64,000 nucleotides of DNA from Piliocolobus tephrosceles (lineage: Eukaryota > Chordata > Mammalia > Primates > Cercopithecidae): assembly GCF_002776525.5 (NCBI RefSeq), contig NC_045434.1, positions 192,996,545-193,060,544 of the forward strand. The letters are read 5' to 3'. A program made the translations under genes and the position numbers. Below the pieces are notes generated by a model. That model was not told the origin of the DNA, did no database searches, and saw nothing but the letters and a program-made list of their open reading frames with translations. This document shows, piece after piece, positions 10,126 to 19,364 of this stretch (positions are counted from its first letter, which is position 1; the number at the start of each line of letters is the position of its first letter).

Positions 10126-10559
10126 CCCCCGCCCCTGGTCCAAATCCCTTCTGAGTTCCTGCTGCACCTGCAAAACCAGATCCTTACACCAAAGCCCCTC
10201 TCCCCTGCAGCTGAGCAGATTCCGTCACTTGTGACTCAAGCAGCCCAGATGCTCATGAGGAAGAGGAACTTCCTGACGCTCAGAGTTGCCCAGAGCCAGA
10301 TGGGCGCTGACCTCAGGAGGGAGATCACTGAGGTCCATGGGAGGGCAGGAAACCTGCAGTGCTGGGGCCCAGGCCCTGCACCCTGGTGGCCGGGGTGTCC
10401 TGGGGCCTCTCTCCTAATTAACCTCCTCTCGGCTGTGTTGTCTCCCTACTGCTCCAGGTCCCTTCCTTCCTCATCCCTACACCCAGCCCCTCCTAGGATC
10501 AACCATTCATCCCTCAGGCATTGCGTTGTCTGTAGCCCACTTGTGACTGTTCATCCACT
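10126..10559. other. Unassigned non-coding sequence
   Basis: A 151-codon open frame begins at 10120, but it has no recognisable domain, no convincing start context and no splice framework. I see no other feature. Confidence 0.45.
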
Positions 10560-10880
10560 GGGCTGGCCACACTAGGGATGCAGAGAGGGACAAGGCCGTG
10601 TCCCACCCCTCAGGGAGGCTCCAGTCTGGCTGGAGAAACAGACACACAATCCATCACAGCCCAGCTGGCCAGTGCTGAGATGGGGGAAGACGCCGGAGGG
10701 GCTGGGGGAGATGGGGGAAGGCCAGGCCCTGGACATGGAGACTGGGAGGACTTCTGAGAGGAGCTGGTGTCTGCGCTGAGACCTGAAAGAGAAGTGGGGC
10801 AGCCGGGAGAAGGGGCTCACTAGGGGGGAGGTTACTGTGGGTAGCAGCAGCCAGGCACAGGCAGGGCACTGGCAGAGAAG
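10560..10880 (-). mobile_element. L2 LINE fragment
   Basis: The plus strand reads GGACTTCTGAGAGGAGCTGG, then GCTGAGACCTGAAAGAGAAG, the reverse of the L2 3' region (TTCAAGGCTCAGCTCAAAT-like). Old and diverged. Confidence 0.5.
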
Positions 10881-11100
10881 GGGAGCCTGGCGCCCTTGGA
10901 AATGGCAGGCAGTTTTGTGTGGCCAGGGCAGGGTGGGCAGGGGGAGAGGAAGGGGGGGAGGTACAGAAAGATGGGGCTGGGGCCCACCCGGGTCAGACCA
11001 CAGAGGGCGTGGGGAGGGCTATGGGAGGAAGTGACCTCTCCATAAGCATGGGGGAGGGGGTGTTCCAAGAGCATCCGGGCTCCTCAGACCCCTTGAATGG

Positions 11101-11328
11101 CGGGAAGGGGAGGAGGCTTCTCTCTTCCTCCCTCCCTCTGGCCTCCTCTCTCCCTCCCCCTTTCCCTTTCTCTCTCTCTCTCCCTCCTTTTCTCCCTCAT
11201 CCCTCCTCCCTCCTACCGTACCCTCCCCTCTCCTCCCCTTCTCTCTTCTCTCCTTCTTCTCTTCTAGTCCGCTTCCCCCATTTCTCTCCTCCCTCCTTCC
11301 CTCCCCACTCCCCTCCTTCTCTCTGCAG
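11101..11328 (+). repeat. Long polypyrimidine (CT-rich) tract
   Basis: About 210 bases are almost pure C/T, with CCTCC, CTCTCT and TTCCC blocks and few purines, ending in CTTCTCTCTGCAG. It could be simple low-complexity DNA or an unusually long polypyrimidine tract before a 3' splice site at 11328. Homopyrimidine runs of this kind can also form triplex (H-DNA) structures. Confidence 0.85.
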
Positions 11329-11444
11329 ACCCCGCTCCACCTCCTCCCGGCCCCGCCCCAGTCGCGCTAGTGAGGCCCTGCGGCGCCACCTTCAGGCCGC
11401 GGCCGGGAGCGGTGCAGTCCCCCAACGACCCCAAGAAGGAGGAG
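11329..11444 (+). other. Candidate spliced exon in a small CpG-rich island
   Basis: A 116-bp segment lies between a strong acceptor (pyrimidine tract ending TCTCTCTGCAG at 11328) and a strong donor (GGAG|GTACGG at 11444/11445). It is GC-rich with dense CpG, unlike its surroundings, and has GC-box-like CCCCGCCCC. Two of three frames are open: one reads Pro/Ala-rich and ends in a charged NDPKKEE stretch, the other is Arg/Ser-rich. I do not recognise a gene. It could be an internal exon, a promoter-proximal exon or a chance match. No partner exon can be named in the window. Confidence 0.35.
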
Positions 11445-12051
11445 GTACGGGCCTGGGTCCCGCCCTGGAGGTGGAGAAGGTCCCGCCCCGACCGTGGCAG
11501 GGCCGCCTAGACCCGCATCCTGATCTCTGCCTGCTCTACTCCCAAGCCAGCATCAGCCCCAGCCGGCTCCGTCTCCCCTAACGACCCTGATTACCAGCCA
11601 AGCTCGGCTCCCCAAGGCCCAGGCGCCAGAACTGATGACTTTAATAACAGAATCCCTTCCCTTTCAGGGCCTGCTCCGGAGGCCGCCGGCCTGAGGATGC
11701 AGCGATCTCTGCTGTCCTGGGAGGGCGGACCCCACGGGGGTTCTACACCCTTACACATGGGGAGAGGGGCTTAGCCAGGGCAATGAGGGGAGAATCGCTT
11801 AGGGTGGCCTAAGAGAACCTGGCGCTGAACGCTTGTTCATTTATTTGATCCATGATCACTCAGGGACACCCATCCTTGTGCCTAACAAAGTTTGGAAGGC
11901 CCCTCATCATACCGAGGCTTTCTGACTGAGCTCCTCTACCCTGAATGTGAGAGATCCTCACAGTTGAGCAGGAATATCATGGCCCCTACAGCCTGAAGGA
12001 GCTGCAGATGAATCTTTGTCCCTCTACAACCCTTAGGGCTTAGGGTCCCCT
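11445..12051. other. Unassigned non-coding sequence
   Basis: CpG-rich composition fades by about 11530. No repeat or gene is recognised after that. Confidence 0.5.
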
Positions 12052-12757
12052 TGTAAAAGGGAGGGGGAAATACGTCAGAGGCATTTGAAAGATATTAATA
12101 TGGATTCTTGCAAAAGATAGTAGTTACAAGCCAGGTAGCGGTGGCTCACACCTGTAATCCCAGCACTTTCGGAGGCTGAGGCAGGTGGATCACCTGAGGC
12201 CAGGAGTTTGAGATCAGCCTGGCCAACATGGTGAAACCCAGTCTCTACTAAAAGTACAAAAATTAGCTGGACATGGTGGCAGGAGCCTGTAATCCCAGCT
12301 ACTCAGGAGGCTGAGGCAGAATTACTTGAACCCGGGAGCGGAGATTGCAGTGAGCTGAGATAGCGCCACTGCCCTCCAGCCTGGGCGACAGAACAAGACT
12401 CTATCTCCAAAGGGAAAAAAAAAAAGAAAGAAAGTAAAAGATAAAGAAAGAAAGAAAAAGAAAAGAAAGATAGTAGTTACAAAGATAAACTATCCTTTAC
12501 CACAAACCCTTGTAATAGAGCACATCTCCCCATGATGTTTTATCTTCTATATAAATAAGCATTGTACCTAGGGTGGGCACGTTCCTCCTCTTACCTTTGG
12601 GAACACTCTGCTGTGCCTATGGAGCAGCTACTCTTTATTCCTTTACGTGCCTAATAAACTTGCTTTTGCTTTACTCTGTGGACTCCCCCAATTTTTCCTT
12701 GTGTGAGGTCCAAGAATCCTCTCTTAGGGTCTGGATCAGGACCCCTATCTGTTAACA
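12052..12757 (+). mobile_element. ERV1-type LTR, split by an Alu
   Basis: The two parts (12052-12129 and 12483-12757) join across an Alu into an LTR of about 350 bp that starts TGTAAAAGG and ends GTTAACA. It has a TATA box (TATATAAATAAG, about 12549), a polyadenylation signal AATAAA at about 12653, and a U5 reading GAGGTCCAAGAATCCTCTCT, GGGTCTGGATCAGGACCCC. These are hallmarks of class I (gammaretrovirus-like) LTRs. I cannot fix the family, and no target duplication is visible at these ends. Confidence 0.65.
12130..12465 (+). mobile_element. AluS-type element
   Basis: A complete dimeric Alu with GGCTCACACCTGTAATCCC, the middle A-rich linker and a right arm ending in an A/G-rich tail. A 17-bp target duplication (AAAGATAGTAGTTACAA) lies at 12113-12129 and 12466-12482. 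It is inserted in an ERV1-type LTR. Confidence 0.95.
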
Positions 12758-12904
12758 AAATGACAGTGGGGTGACTGTTATCGCGCTGGGTGATTGGAGC
12801 TATGACACTGGCCTGTGACAATTCCTGTGGGGGCCCAGAGAAGGTGCTGGCACCCCGGTGGGGGGGTTCCAGAAGGGTGAGGGAGGGGGCTCTGAACTGG
12901 CTTC

Positions 12905-13065
12905 ACAGAGTGAGTGGTATCTGAGCAGGTTCGTCCGGATGGAGTAAGAGTTTGCAGGGGAAAGATGATGAGAAGGGAGTTCCAGGCAGGGGACAGGTGC
13001 CCAGAGGTGTGGAGTCTGGAAAGAGCAGAGGCTTTCAGAGATAGGGAGTTTTGTGTGGCTGAAGA
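12905..13065 (-). mobile_element. L2 LINE fragment
   Basis: GGAGTTCCAGGCAGGGGACA and GTGCCCAGAGGTGTGGAG mirror the reverse L2 3' region (CATTCCAGGCAGAGGGAACA-like). Confidence 0.5.
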
Positions 13066-13194
13066 TGGAGGGGAAAACAGTGGGTTAGGCTGGGGGAGCA
13101 TTAGAAGTTAGATAAGGAAGAGTTTCGGGGACCTCCTTCACTAGGCATGAGGGAGACGAGGTAGAAGGTAATCGTGACACTAACAGTCGCAGCT

Positions 13195-13400
13195 AACCCT
13201 CACTGAGGGCTTCCCATCTGCCAGGCACATCCTGAACACTCTAGACACTTCGTTCACTGATCTTAAGGGGAAGGCATATTATCACCGCCTCTATTTTATG
13301 GAAACAAACAGTCAGCCTCTATTTTATGGAGACAAAGAGGTTAAGTCTCTTGACCTAAGTCATTGGTGAGGGAGGAGGCCAGGGTGCCATCTTGGTCTTG
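13195..13400 (-). mobile_element. MIR with internal 28-bp tandem duplication
   Basis: The reverse MIR order is clear (CCAGGCACATCC, TATTATCACCGCC, GACAAAGAGGTTAAGTC). GCCTCTATTTTATGG occurs twice, at 13287 and 13315, so 28 bp of the MIR has been tandemly duplicated. Confidence 0.75.
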
Positions 13401-13424
13401 GGCTGATGGTGCCATTCGGACAGC

Positions 13425-13500
13425 CACTCACTCATAGAAGAAATACCTACTGCGAGCCTGCTCAGACTTGCTCCCTGCCCTCAGGGAGCTGACACTTCAG
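13425..13500 (-). mobile_element. L2 LINE 3'-end fragment
   Basis: CACTCACTCATAGAAGAAAT, then TTGCTCCCTGCCCTCAGGGA, GCTGACACTTCAG follows the reverse L2 3' end. Confidence 0.6.
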
Positions 13501-13604
13501 TGTAGGTGGATGATCCCTGGGAAGCCATGTAAACACGCAGCTCAACAAGATCATTTCAGGCAGTAAGAAATACTATGAGAAAAACCCAACAGGGAGAGGG
13601 GTCG
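13501..13604 (+). repeat. Direct repeat, copy A (104 bp)
   Basis: TGTAGGTGGATGATCCCTGG through CAGGGAGAGGGGTCG recurs in the same orientation at 14934-15037, with about eight differences and no length change. Neither copy looks like a known transposon end. Confidence 0.9.
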
Positions 13605-14234
13605 AGGGACTAGGGTGTGGGTCCAAAGCAGGAACTCCTCCCATAGGCTCAACTTCCTGGACATACCTGGCAGCCCTTCCCCTCTAAGGACCGCCCTTCC
13701 CCTCCCAGACACTGTGGGGGCTGCAAGAAGGGGAGAGTTTCTGATGGCCCGCCTCTGGGAAAACGCTTCTGAAGACCCCTCTCCTTTCTCAGCTAGTCTC
13801 CTTCTGCTTCAAGCACTGGCTTCCAACCATCTCCTTTGGGGATACCTCAGGTTAACGGGCCAAGAAAAGCAAAGTTTTTCGCTTCCCCTGCCAAAGACCA
13901 GGGGTGGGAAGGGACATCTCCTACCCTTGGAAACAGCCCTGACTTCTCCCTTCATGGGAGAGTAAGGAAGAGTTTCCCTACCACATGCTGTTTGGTTTCC
14001 CACAGGTAGTCCCATGCTACCTATAAAGTATTAGACACAGAGAATCTTAGAGCCACCGAGCCTTAAATCCTCAGACTTAGCATCAAATTATAGACTTTGA
14101 GACTCTTAGAATCATGGAATGTTAGAAACTGAGCACGTTAAACGGACTGATAAAATTATGGAAGTTTTAGGATTAGAAAACAAGATCTTGAAAGTCTCAG
14201 AACCCTAGGATTTTAGAATTTAGAGTTGAAAGGA
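13605..14234. other. Unassigned non-coding sequence
   Basis: No gene. 14040-14230 is a degenerate A/T-rich stretch with recurring TTAGAATC/CTTAGA words, also found at 23160-23300. It may be an unnamed ancient repeat. Confidence 0.45.
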
Positions 14235-14440
14235 ACTCCTGGCTCCATCATTAACAGCTGACGTCTTTGAGCATTGATTTATTCTCTCTGTGCCTCAGTT
14301 TCCTTTCTGTTAAAAGGGAATAATAATAATTTGTGCCTGACAGCGTTGCCATGAACAGTCAGTGAGTTACTATATGTGGAGAGCTGAGATCAGTGCCAGG
14401 CACTCAGTGAGCTGTGAGCTGTACTAATACTCTTACAACT
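14235..14440 (+). mobile_element. MIR
   Basis: CTGTGCCTCAGTTTCCTTTC, AAAAGGGAATAATAATAA, GTGAGTTACTATATG and CAGTGCCAGGCACTCAGTGA are in MIR order. Confidence 0.85.
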
Positions 14441-14933
14441 AATCTAATTCACCTTCCCTTGTGATACGGTTTAACTGGTTACCCACACCTCCACCCACCC
14501 AGCTTCTGTGCAGGAGGCCATGCAACTTAGACTAGATTCCCTCCTAATATGAGATAATCATTTCCATTGGAAGCAATCTTTATCACTCCAAAGCCTGCTG
14601 TCCTGTCACTTCCTGCCTCCCTTGTCCAATACTGTCCTCTATAGGCAGAGACTCCCCTTCCTTAATGGCTACACAGCCATTGGGGGCTCAGCCTCTCCTC
14701 CTAGATGGCCAGGTGGAGGTGGTGCAGTTTGCCTGGAAGCCTCAACCACCCCCATTCTCTTTTCTTCTTTTCTCAGTATCTTCTGGCCCTCCCCCAATTC
14801 CTAGGTTTCCTAGGAGCTCTAATATCTTGCCTTCCATAGACAAAAGCATCCATAATCTCCCTGAGGTCAGAGGGGCTGTGCACTTTGTAAAGGAAGCCTG
14901 GAGAAAAAGGCAACATTCAACCCGAAGCCTCAA
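14441..14933. other. Unassigned non-coding sequence
   Basis: No gene or recognisable repeat. Confidence 0.5.
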
Positions 14934-15037
14934 TGTAGGTGGATGATCCCTGGGAAGCCGTGTAAACACACAGCTAAAGAAGATCATTTCAGACAGTAAG
15001 AAATACCATGAGAAAAACCCAACAGGGAGAGGGGTCG
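14934..15037 (+). repeat. Direct repeat, copy B (104 bp)
   Basis: Second copy of 13501-13604, 1,433 bp downstream and collinear. It is followed directly by the 52-bp tandem repeat at 15037. Confidence 0.9.
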
Positions 15038-15128
15038 GAGCTCAGGTGTCACCTGCGGCATGACAGGTCATGGGATCTGTTGATGGTGGGAGCTCAGGGG
15101 CCACCTAGGGCATGACAGATCAATGGAT
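15037..15128 (+). repeat. Two-copy 52-bp-period tandem repeat
   Basis: GGAGCTCAGGTGTCACCTGC at 15037 and GGAGCTCAGGGGCCACCTAG at 15089 each continue with GGCATGACAGRTCA and TGGAT. The copies are diverged but collinear. Confidence 0.8.
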
Positions 15129-15322
15129 TTGAGCAGAGGGATTTTAGAGTGTCCCTACCCCAGAACTACAGCACCTGAAAGCTGCCCACTTTGCTTGGGT
15201 GCTCCCCTTCCTTCCGGGTGCTTCGCATCTCTGAGGGAAGGAACCATCGCCCAGACTGTTGCCTGGGTGAGGCTGCACACACAGTTCTGCATTAATGGTG
15301 GGATGTGAGTCCATGCTCCTGC

Positions 15323-15491
15323 AGCAATCACTGAATATCCAGCACCAATAATTCCCCAGGTTTGCCGCTAGGGGCTCCAGGAAGGAGCAGCCGCAAGGAA
15401 GCTAGACATCTGCAAGGCTCCCATCACTTCCCTAAAATGCCCAGGTATTTTATGGTTGGGCAGAAGAATGGTCATCTTTCTCTCAAATGGC
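15323..15491 (+). repeat. Inverted repeat, arm 1 (169 bp)
   Basis: AGCAATCACTGAATATCC through TCTCAAATGGC is present as an almost perfect reverse complement at 16569-16737. I count four mismatches and no indels in 169 bp. It contains CCGCTAGGGGCTCC, loosely like a CTCF core. Confidence 0.95.
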
Positions 15492-15969
15492 CTTGCAGCT
15501 GCTAGGGCATACTTGGGCTCTTTCAGTTAAAACACTGGTCTGCGGAGAGAGATATCAATAAGTAGAAATTAGCTTATTTCTGGAAATTCAGCCAGAAGGG
15601 AGTCTGGGCTGGTTTCGTGTTTTAAACTCTTTCTCTTTTCATCCTACCTCTCTGTCTCTGATGCCAAGGCCCTGAGGGCAGAAGTGGAGTTGACAGGACC
15701 AGAAGTCTAGAGCCAGGCCCTGGCAGTCAGCAGACAGACCCAACCAAGCTTGGGGCCTCTGCAATGGCCCAGGACATCAAGCCTAGCCTCAGTGAGGACA
15801 CCAACAGAACTGGGCTCTAATGGTGGGAAAGAAGGTGCAGGATGGAGAGAGGCTCAAGAGGGGGAAGAACAACCTGTGTTTCAGCACCTCTTTCTCTGCC
15901 CCATACCTCTTTATGGGGCAGGTGAAATCGCTGCAGGTGAATATGGCTGCAGGTGAAATCGCTGGTGCC
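15492..15969. other. Unassigned non-coding sequence (inverted-repeat spacer)
   Basis: Part of the spacer between the inverted arms. No gene or repeat is recognised apart from a short repeated GCAGGTGAAATCGCTG/GCAGGTGAA phrase near 15930-15965. Confidence 0.5.
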
Positions 15970-16165
15970 TGCTCCTCAGGCGTGCTAGGCCCCTCCAGAC
16001 CATGCTCCTTTGCACATGCTGTTCCTCTGCCAGTAATGTCCTTCCCAACCTCATACCTCCTTCTCCATGCAGTCCTCTGAAGCTGCTCTTCTCCAACCCC
16101 AACTCCATCCCATGCACCCACCTCAACCTTTATTCTTCTAAGGCCTCTTCCAACTCCAGATCTTC
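15970..16165 (+). mobile_element. L2 LINE 3' fragment
   Basis: CCTTTGCACATGCTGTTCCT, CTGCCAGTAATGTCCTTCCC and later CTGAAGCTGCTCTTCTCC follow the L2 3' region in sense orientation. Confidence 0.65.
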
Positions 16166-16439
16166 ATACTCTTAGAAGCTCCTTTCTCCATCAAATCAAA
16201 CATATCAAGATTGCACATTAAGTCAATGTATGTATATAACTACATAAGACCCAAGGAGAGCAGAAAGTGATTCATTGATAATGTTAATTTTGCAGAGATT
16301 TAATTAAAAGTGTCGATTTTAAGGTTGTAGCTTTCTGTTTGTATTTGAATCTCATAACCTCTTTCAGGCCTTAAACATGTTGATAGGGCCGAAAGCTTTA
16401 ATGCCTCTGTAGGTGGCAACTCAGATGAGCTCAGCATCC

Positions 16440-16568
16440 TAGGGTCTTAGCAGTGGCAGAGAGCCCAGAAGTCATCTCTCTACTCTAGATTTGTCATGGC
16501 AAGATGGAGAGTCAGGGACAGAGAGAGGCGAATGTGTTTGAGGTCACAGAATGTGTTTGAGGTCCCAC
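16440..16568 (-). mobile_element. Probable MIR core fragment with repeated phrase
   Basis: GGCAAGATGGAGAGTCAGGG, ACAGAGAGAGG, GAGGTCACAG resembles a reverse MIR core. AATGTGTTTGAGGTC occurs twice here, and a diverged AATGTATTTGAGGTC lies just past arm 2 of the inverted repeat. Arm 2 is thus bracketed by copies of the same phrase. Confidence 0.5.
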
Positions 16569-16737
16569 GCCATTTGGGAGAAAGATGACCATTCTTCTGC
16601 CCAACCATAAAATACCTGCGCATTTTAGGGAAGTGATGGGAGCCTTGCAGATGTCTAGCTTCCTTGCTGCTGCTCCTTCCTGGAGCCCCTAGCAGCAAAC
16701 CTGGGGAATTATTGGTGCTGGATATTCAGTGATTGCT
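16569..16737 (-). repeat. Inverted repeat, arm 2 (169 bp)
   Basis: Reverse complement of 15323-15491 at about 98% identity. The flanking repeated phrase suggests this arm is the inserted copy and arm 1 the source. Confidence 0.95.
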
Positions 16738-16989
16738 CAATGTATTTGAGGTCATGGTAGGTCCAAGAGAAGGACTTGGGAACACCTGTTCCAAGGCCAA
16801 GACCACATCTCCCACAGTTTACTGTGTGGGCTGGGACCAAGGACTTTTGGCCTGGCCTACCCTCTAAAGTGGACCCGAGAACCAAACCAAACCCAAATAT
16901 TGCGGTAGCTGCTGTGTTCTGGGTGGTCCCCATGCGTGAGCCCTGATTCTGAGCAGTGCGTGGGTCTTCCCCCATTTCTCCCTCTCAAC

Positions 16990-17135
16990 TTTCGATGAGG
17001 TAGGTGCCATTATTGTCTGTCTCTCCTTGCAGAGAAGGCCACTCAGCGAGGCTCAGAGAGGTGAAAAGACCAGTCAAAAAAAAAAAAAAAAAACCCCGCC
17101 GGGCACATGGCAGAGCCAGGAGTCCAGCCCAGGTA
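16990..17135 (-). mobile_element. MIR with internal A18 run
   Basis: ATGAGGTAGGTGCCATTATT, AGGCTCAGAGAGGTGAAAAG and GGCAGAGCCAGGAGTCC are the reverse MIR order. A run of about 18 A residues interrupts it at about 17075. Confidence 0.7.
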
Positions 17136-17464
17136 GTTTAGGGCTGCAGCCTACAAGCCATCCCTGTTCCATGAGCCCCAGGCAGAGAGAAAAGGAGGGA
17201 AGGGTGGGGGAGGGGAGAGGAGAGAGGCTCCTTCCCTTGAATGTCTTGGGGAGATCCAGGCCATGGTCTGGCACACACCACAGCACATACTGTGTGTTCA
17301 TGTGTTCAGATGGCCCGACCCTCTACGGGGAGCATCATGGCATGGGCTTAAACATGCCAGATATGCCTTAGCCCTGAGCAAACCCTCTGTCTCCAGGGTC
17401 CCAGGGAAGGTAAACTGCTCCACAGACCCAGCTGAGTGCAGCAAAACAGGACAGCAGAAGGGAT
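17136..17464. other. Unassigned non-coding sequence
   Basis: Nothing recognisable. It contains a purine-rich GGGAAGGGTGGGGGAGGGGA stretch near 17197. Confidence 0.5.
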
Positions 17465-17705
17465 AACAACATCAGACGGACCTGGGCAGGATCCCAGTGC
17501 CACCACGTCCTGATGGCTCAAACGTGGGCAAAGCTCTCCCTTCCCTGAGCCCCAGCTTCTGCATCTGCAAAATGGACACAGTGTCTAACCACCACCTTAT
17601 AGTATTGTTGGGGACTTTAAGTAAAATGAGACAGAGGAGGAAATTGGTGCTCACAGATGTTAAGACAGGTGCCTGGGGTGCACACAGCTGGTAAGCTGTG
17701 AAGCC
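17465..17705 (+). mobile_element. MIR, plus a short antisense MIR-like tail
   Basis: 17465-17630 has GTGGGCAAAGCTCTCCC, CTTCTGCATCTGCAAAATGG and TTGTTGGGGACTTTAAGTAA in MIR order. 17635-17705 (GAGGAGGAAATTGGTGCTCA, CACACAGCTGGTAAG) looks like a reverse MIR core. Confidence 0.65.
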
Positions 17706-17783
17706 AGAATGCAGGCTTTACTGTTCTCTGTTCTAGTCTTCCCTCCCCAACTTACAAGCTATAGGGCCAGTGAATTTGCCTTC

Positions 17784-18072
17784 TTTTTTTTTGAGATGGA
17801 GTCTCGCTCTGTCACCCAGGCTGGAGTGCGGTGGCACAATCTCGGCTCACTGCAACTTCTGCCTCCCAGGTTCAAGCGATTCTCCTGCCTCAGCCTCCTA
17901 AGTAGCTGGGATTACAGGCACGCGCTACCATGCCCAGCTAATTTTGTAGTTTTCAGTAGAGACGGGATTTCACTATGTCGGCCAGGCTGGTCTCGAACTC
18001 CTGACCTCGTGATCCGCCCACCTCAGCCTCCCAAAGTGCTGGGATTACAGGCATGCGCCACCACACCCAACT
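17784..18072 (-). mobile_element. AluS-type element
   Basis: The reverse Alu starts with a T-run and GAGATGGAGTCTCGCTCTGTC and ends CCACCACACCCAAC. Imperfect target duplications TGAATTTGCCTTC (17771-17783) and TGATTTTACCTTC (18073-18085) flank it. Confidence 0.93.
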
Positions 18073-18085
18073 TGATTTTACCTTC

Positions 18086-18240
18086 TAAGCCTCAGTTTTC
18101 TCATATATGAAATGTAGATAATGATATTCTCTTGCAGATTTTCCTCTGGTATTTGCAATCTTGTGTTTCAATCGTCTGGTACCCAGTAACATCTATGACC
18201 TGGTAGTTAAAATGACGGTGACGATGGTGATGAAAATAAA
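18086..18240 (+). mobile_element. MIR fragment
   Basis: AAGCCTCAGTTTTCTCATATA, TGAAATGTAGATAATGATA is the MIR core. The 3' part is unclear. Confidence 0.55.
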
Positions 18241-18833
18241 CAGGTTGGATTGAGCAGAATGAATAGACAGAAGAGAGTTCACTAAGGGAAGACCCTGTCC
18301 CCACCAGGAGAAGGATAGGCTGATTATCTACTGATGCTCCCACCCCCCATTCCTCTTCTTCCTGCCACCCCTCACCACCAGCTCCAGGAAGCTTATGAGG
18401 GACACTTGTGGGGAGGGCGGCTGACTTCCCCTATGAACACTGGCTGCTATTCTTCCTCCCAAAGAAGATTCGTCAGTCATTACAGGCATGAGAAGGATGA
18501 CTGGTCCTGCTCTCCATGGAAGTGGGGGCTGGAGAGATGAGGACAGGCAGGGTGGGGTAGGTATAGGCAGGTGGATAGCAGGTGGGGCTTGGCTTGTTAG
18601 TGGGTGACCCCGCAGCAGTCCTGCTGTGAGCGCAGCTCCTTCCTGATCTAATTAGCATTGCTGAGACTTAAACTACACAGCCCTGAAGTGAGTTTGCTCC
18701 CCCAAGAGCATTCCAGAACTAATACTGATTAAATATGAAACAGTTCCTCCCTTCAGGGCCAAGTCTAGAAGGCACAAATCAGAAATGGGAGCTGTAATTA
18801 CTAGCTCTGATTTTGCCGTATGCATTTTAAAAC
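18241..18833. other. Unassigned non-coding sequence
   Basis: No gene or repeat is recognised. Confidence 0.5.
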
Positions 18834-18973
18834 AATGGAATGGAATGGAATGGAATGGAATAGAATAGAATAGAATAGAATAGAATAGAATAGAATAGAA
18901 TAGANNNNNNNNNNGAATAGAATAGAATAGAATAGAATAGAATAGAATAGAATAGAATAGAATAGAATAGAAT
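18834..18973 (+). repeat. Pentanucleotide array, GGAAT then GAATA, containing an assembly gap
   Basis: The first 25 bp are GGAAT units (the human satellite II/III unit), then the array changes to pure GAATA units through 18973. Ten N at 18905-18914 interrupt it, so true length is unknown. Confidence 0.95.
18905..18914. other. Assembly gap (10 N)
   Basis: Ten undetermined bases inside the pentanucleotide array. The size is probably nominal. Confidence 0.99.
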
Positions 18974-19104
18974 CTTCCCATCCCACAAGTAAAAACAACT
19001 AACAATATTCCGAGTTATTTCTGCTCTATTTCAAGGAGTGTGAGCTTTTTTATTCTTTGCTCCTTCCCTTTGTTATCATTCTGCTTTTTCATCCAGGTGA
19101 GTTG

Positions 19105-19215
19105 CTGTGTACCTACCATGTGCTGGGCATATATGGATGCAAGGGTAAGAAACAAAGAAGTCAGACTAGGTGCCCACTCTTCTGGGACTCACAGTCAAGA
19201 GGCAGATGTGACCCT
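19105..19215 (-). mobile_element. L2 LINE 3'-end fragment
   Basis: TACCTACCATGTGCTGGGCA with CTTCTGGGACTCACAGTCAA is the reverse L2 end. Confidence 0.55.
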
Positions 19216-19364
19216 TTAAAAAAAAGTCCCAACAGATTAGTGCAACTCACCTGAGGATGGGCCAAGTATGCCATGCACAGGAGGATGCTGAGAGGGACTA
19301 ACTCAACTATGGGTTGGTTGAGTGTCTTAAGAGCTGATATTTAAACTGAGGACAGAATGGCTTT

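Noticed and set aside
10919..11581. A single 220-codon gene at this position
   Set aside because: The frame runs straight through the polypyrimidine tract and the candidate splice sites, giving Ser/Pro/Leu low complexity. If anything is coding here it is the 116-bp exon, not the continuous frame.
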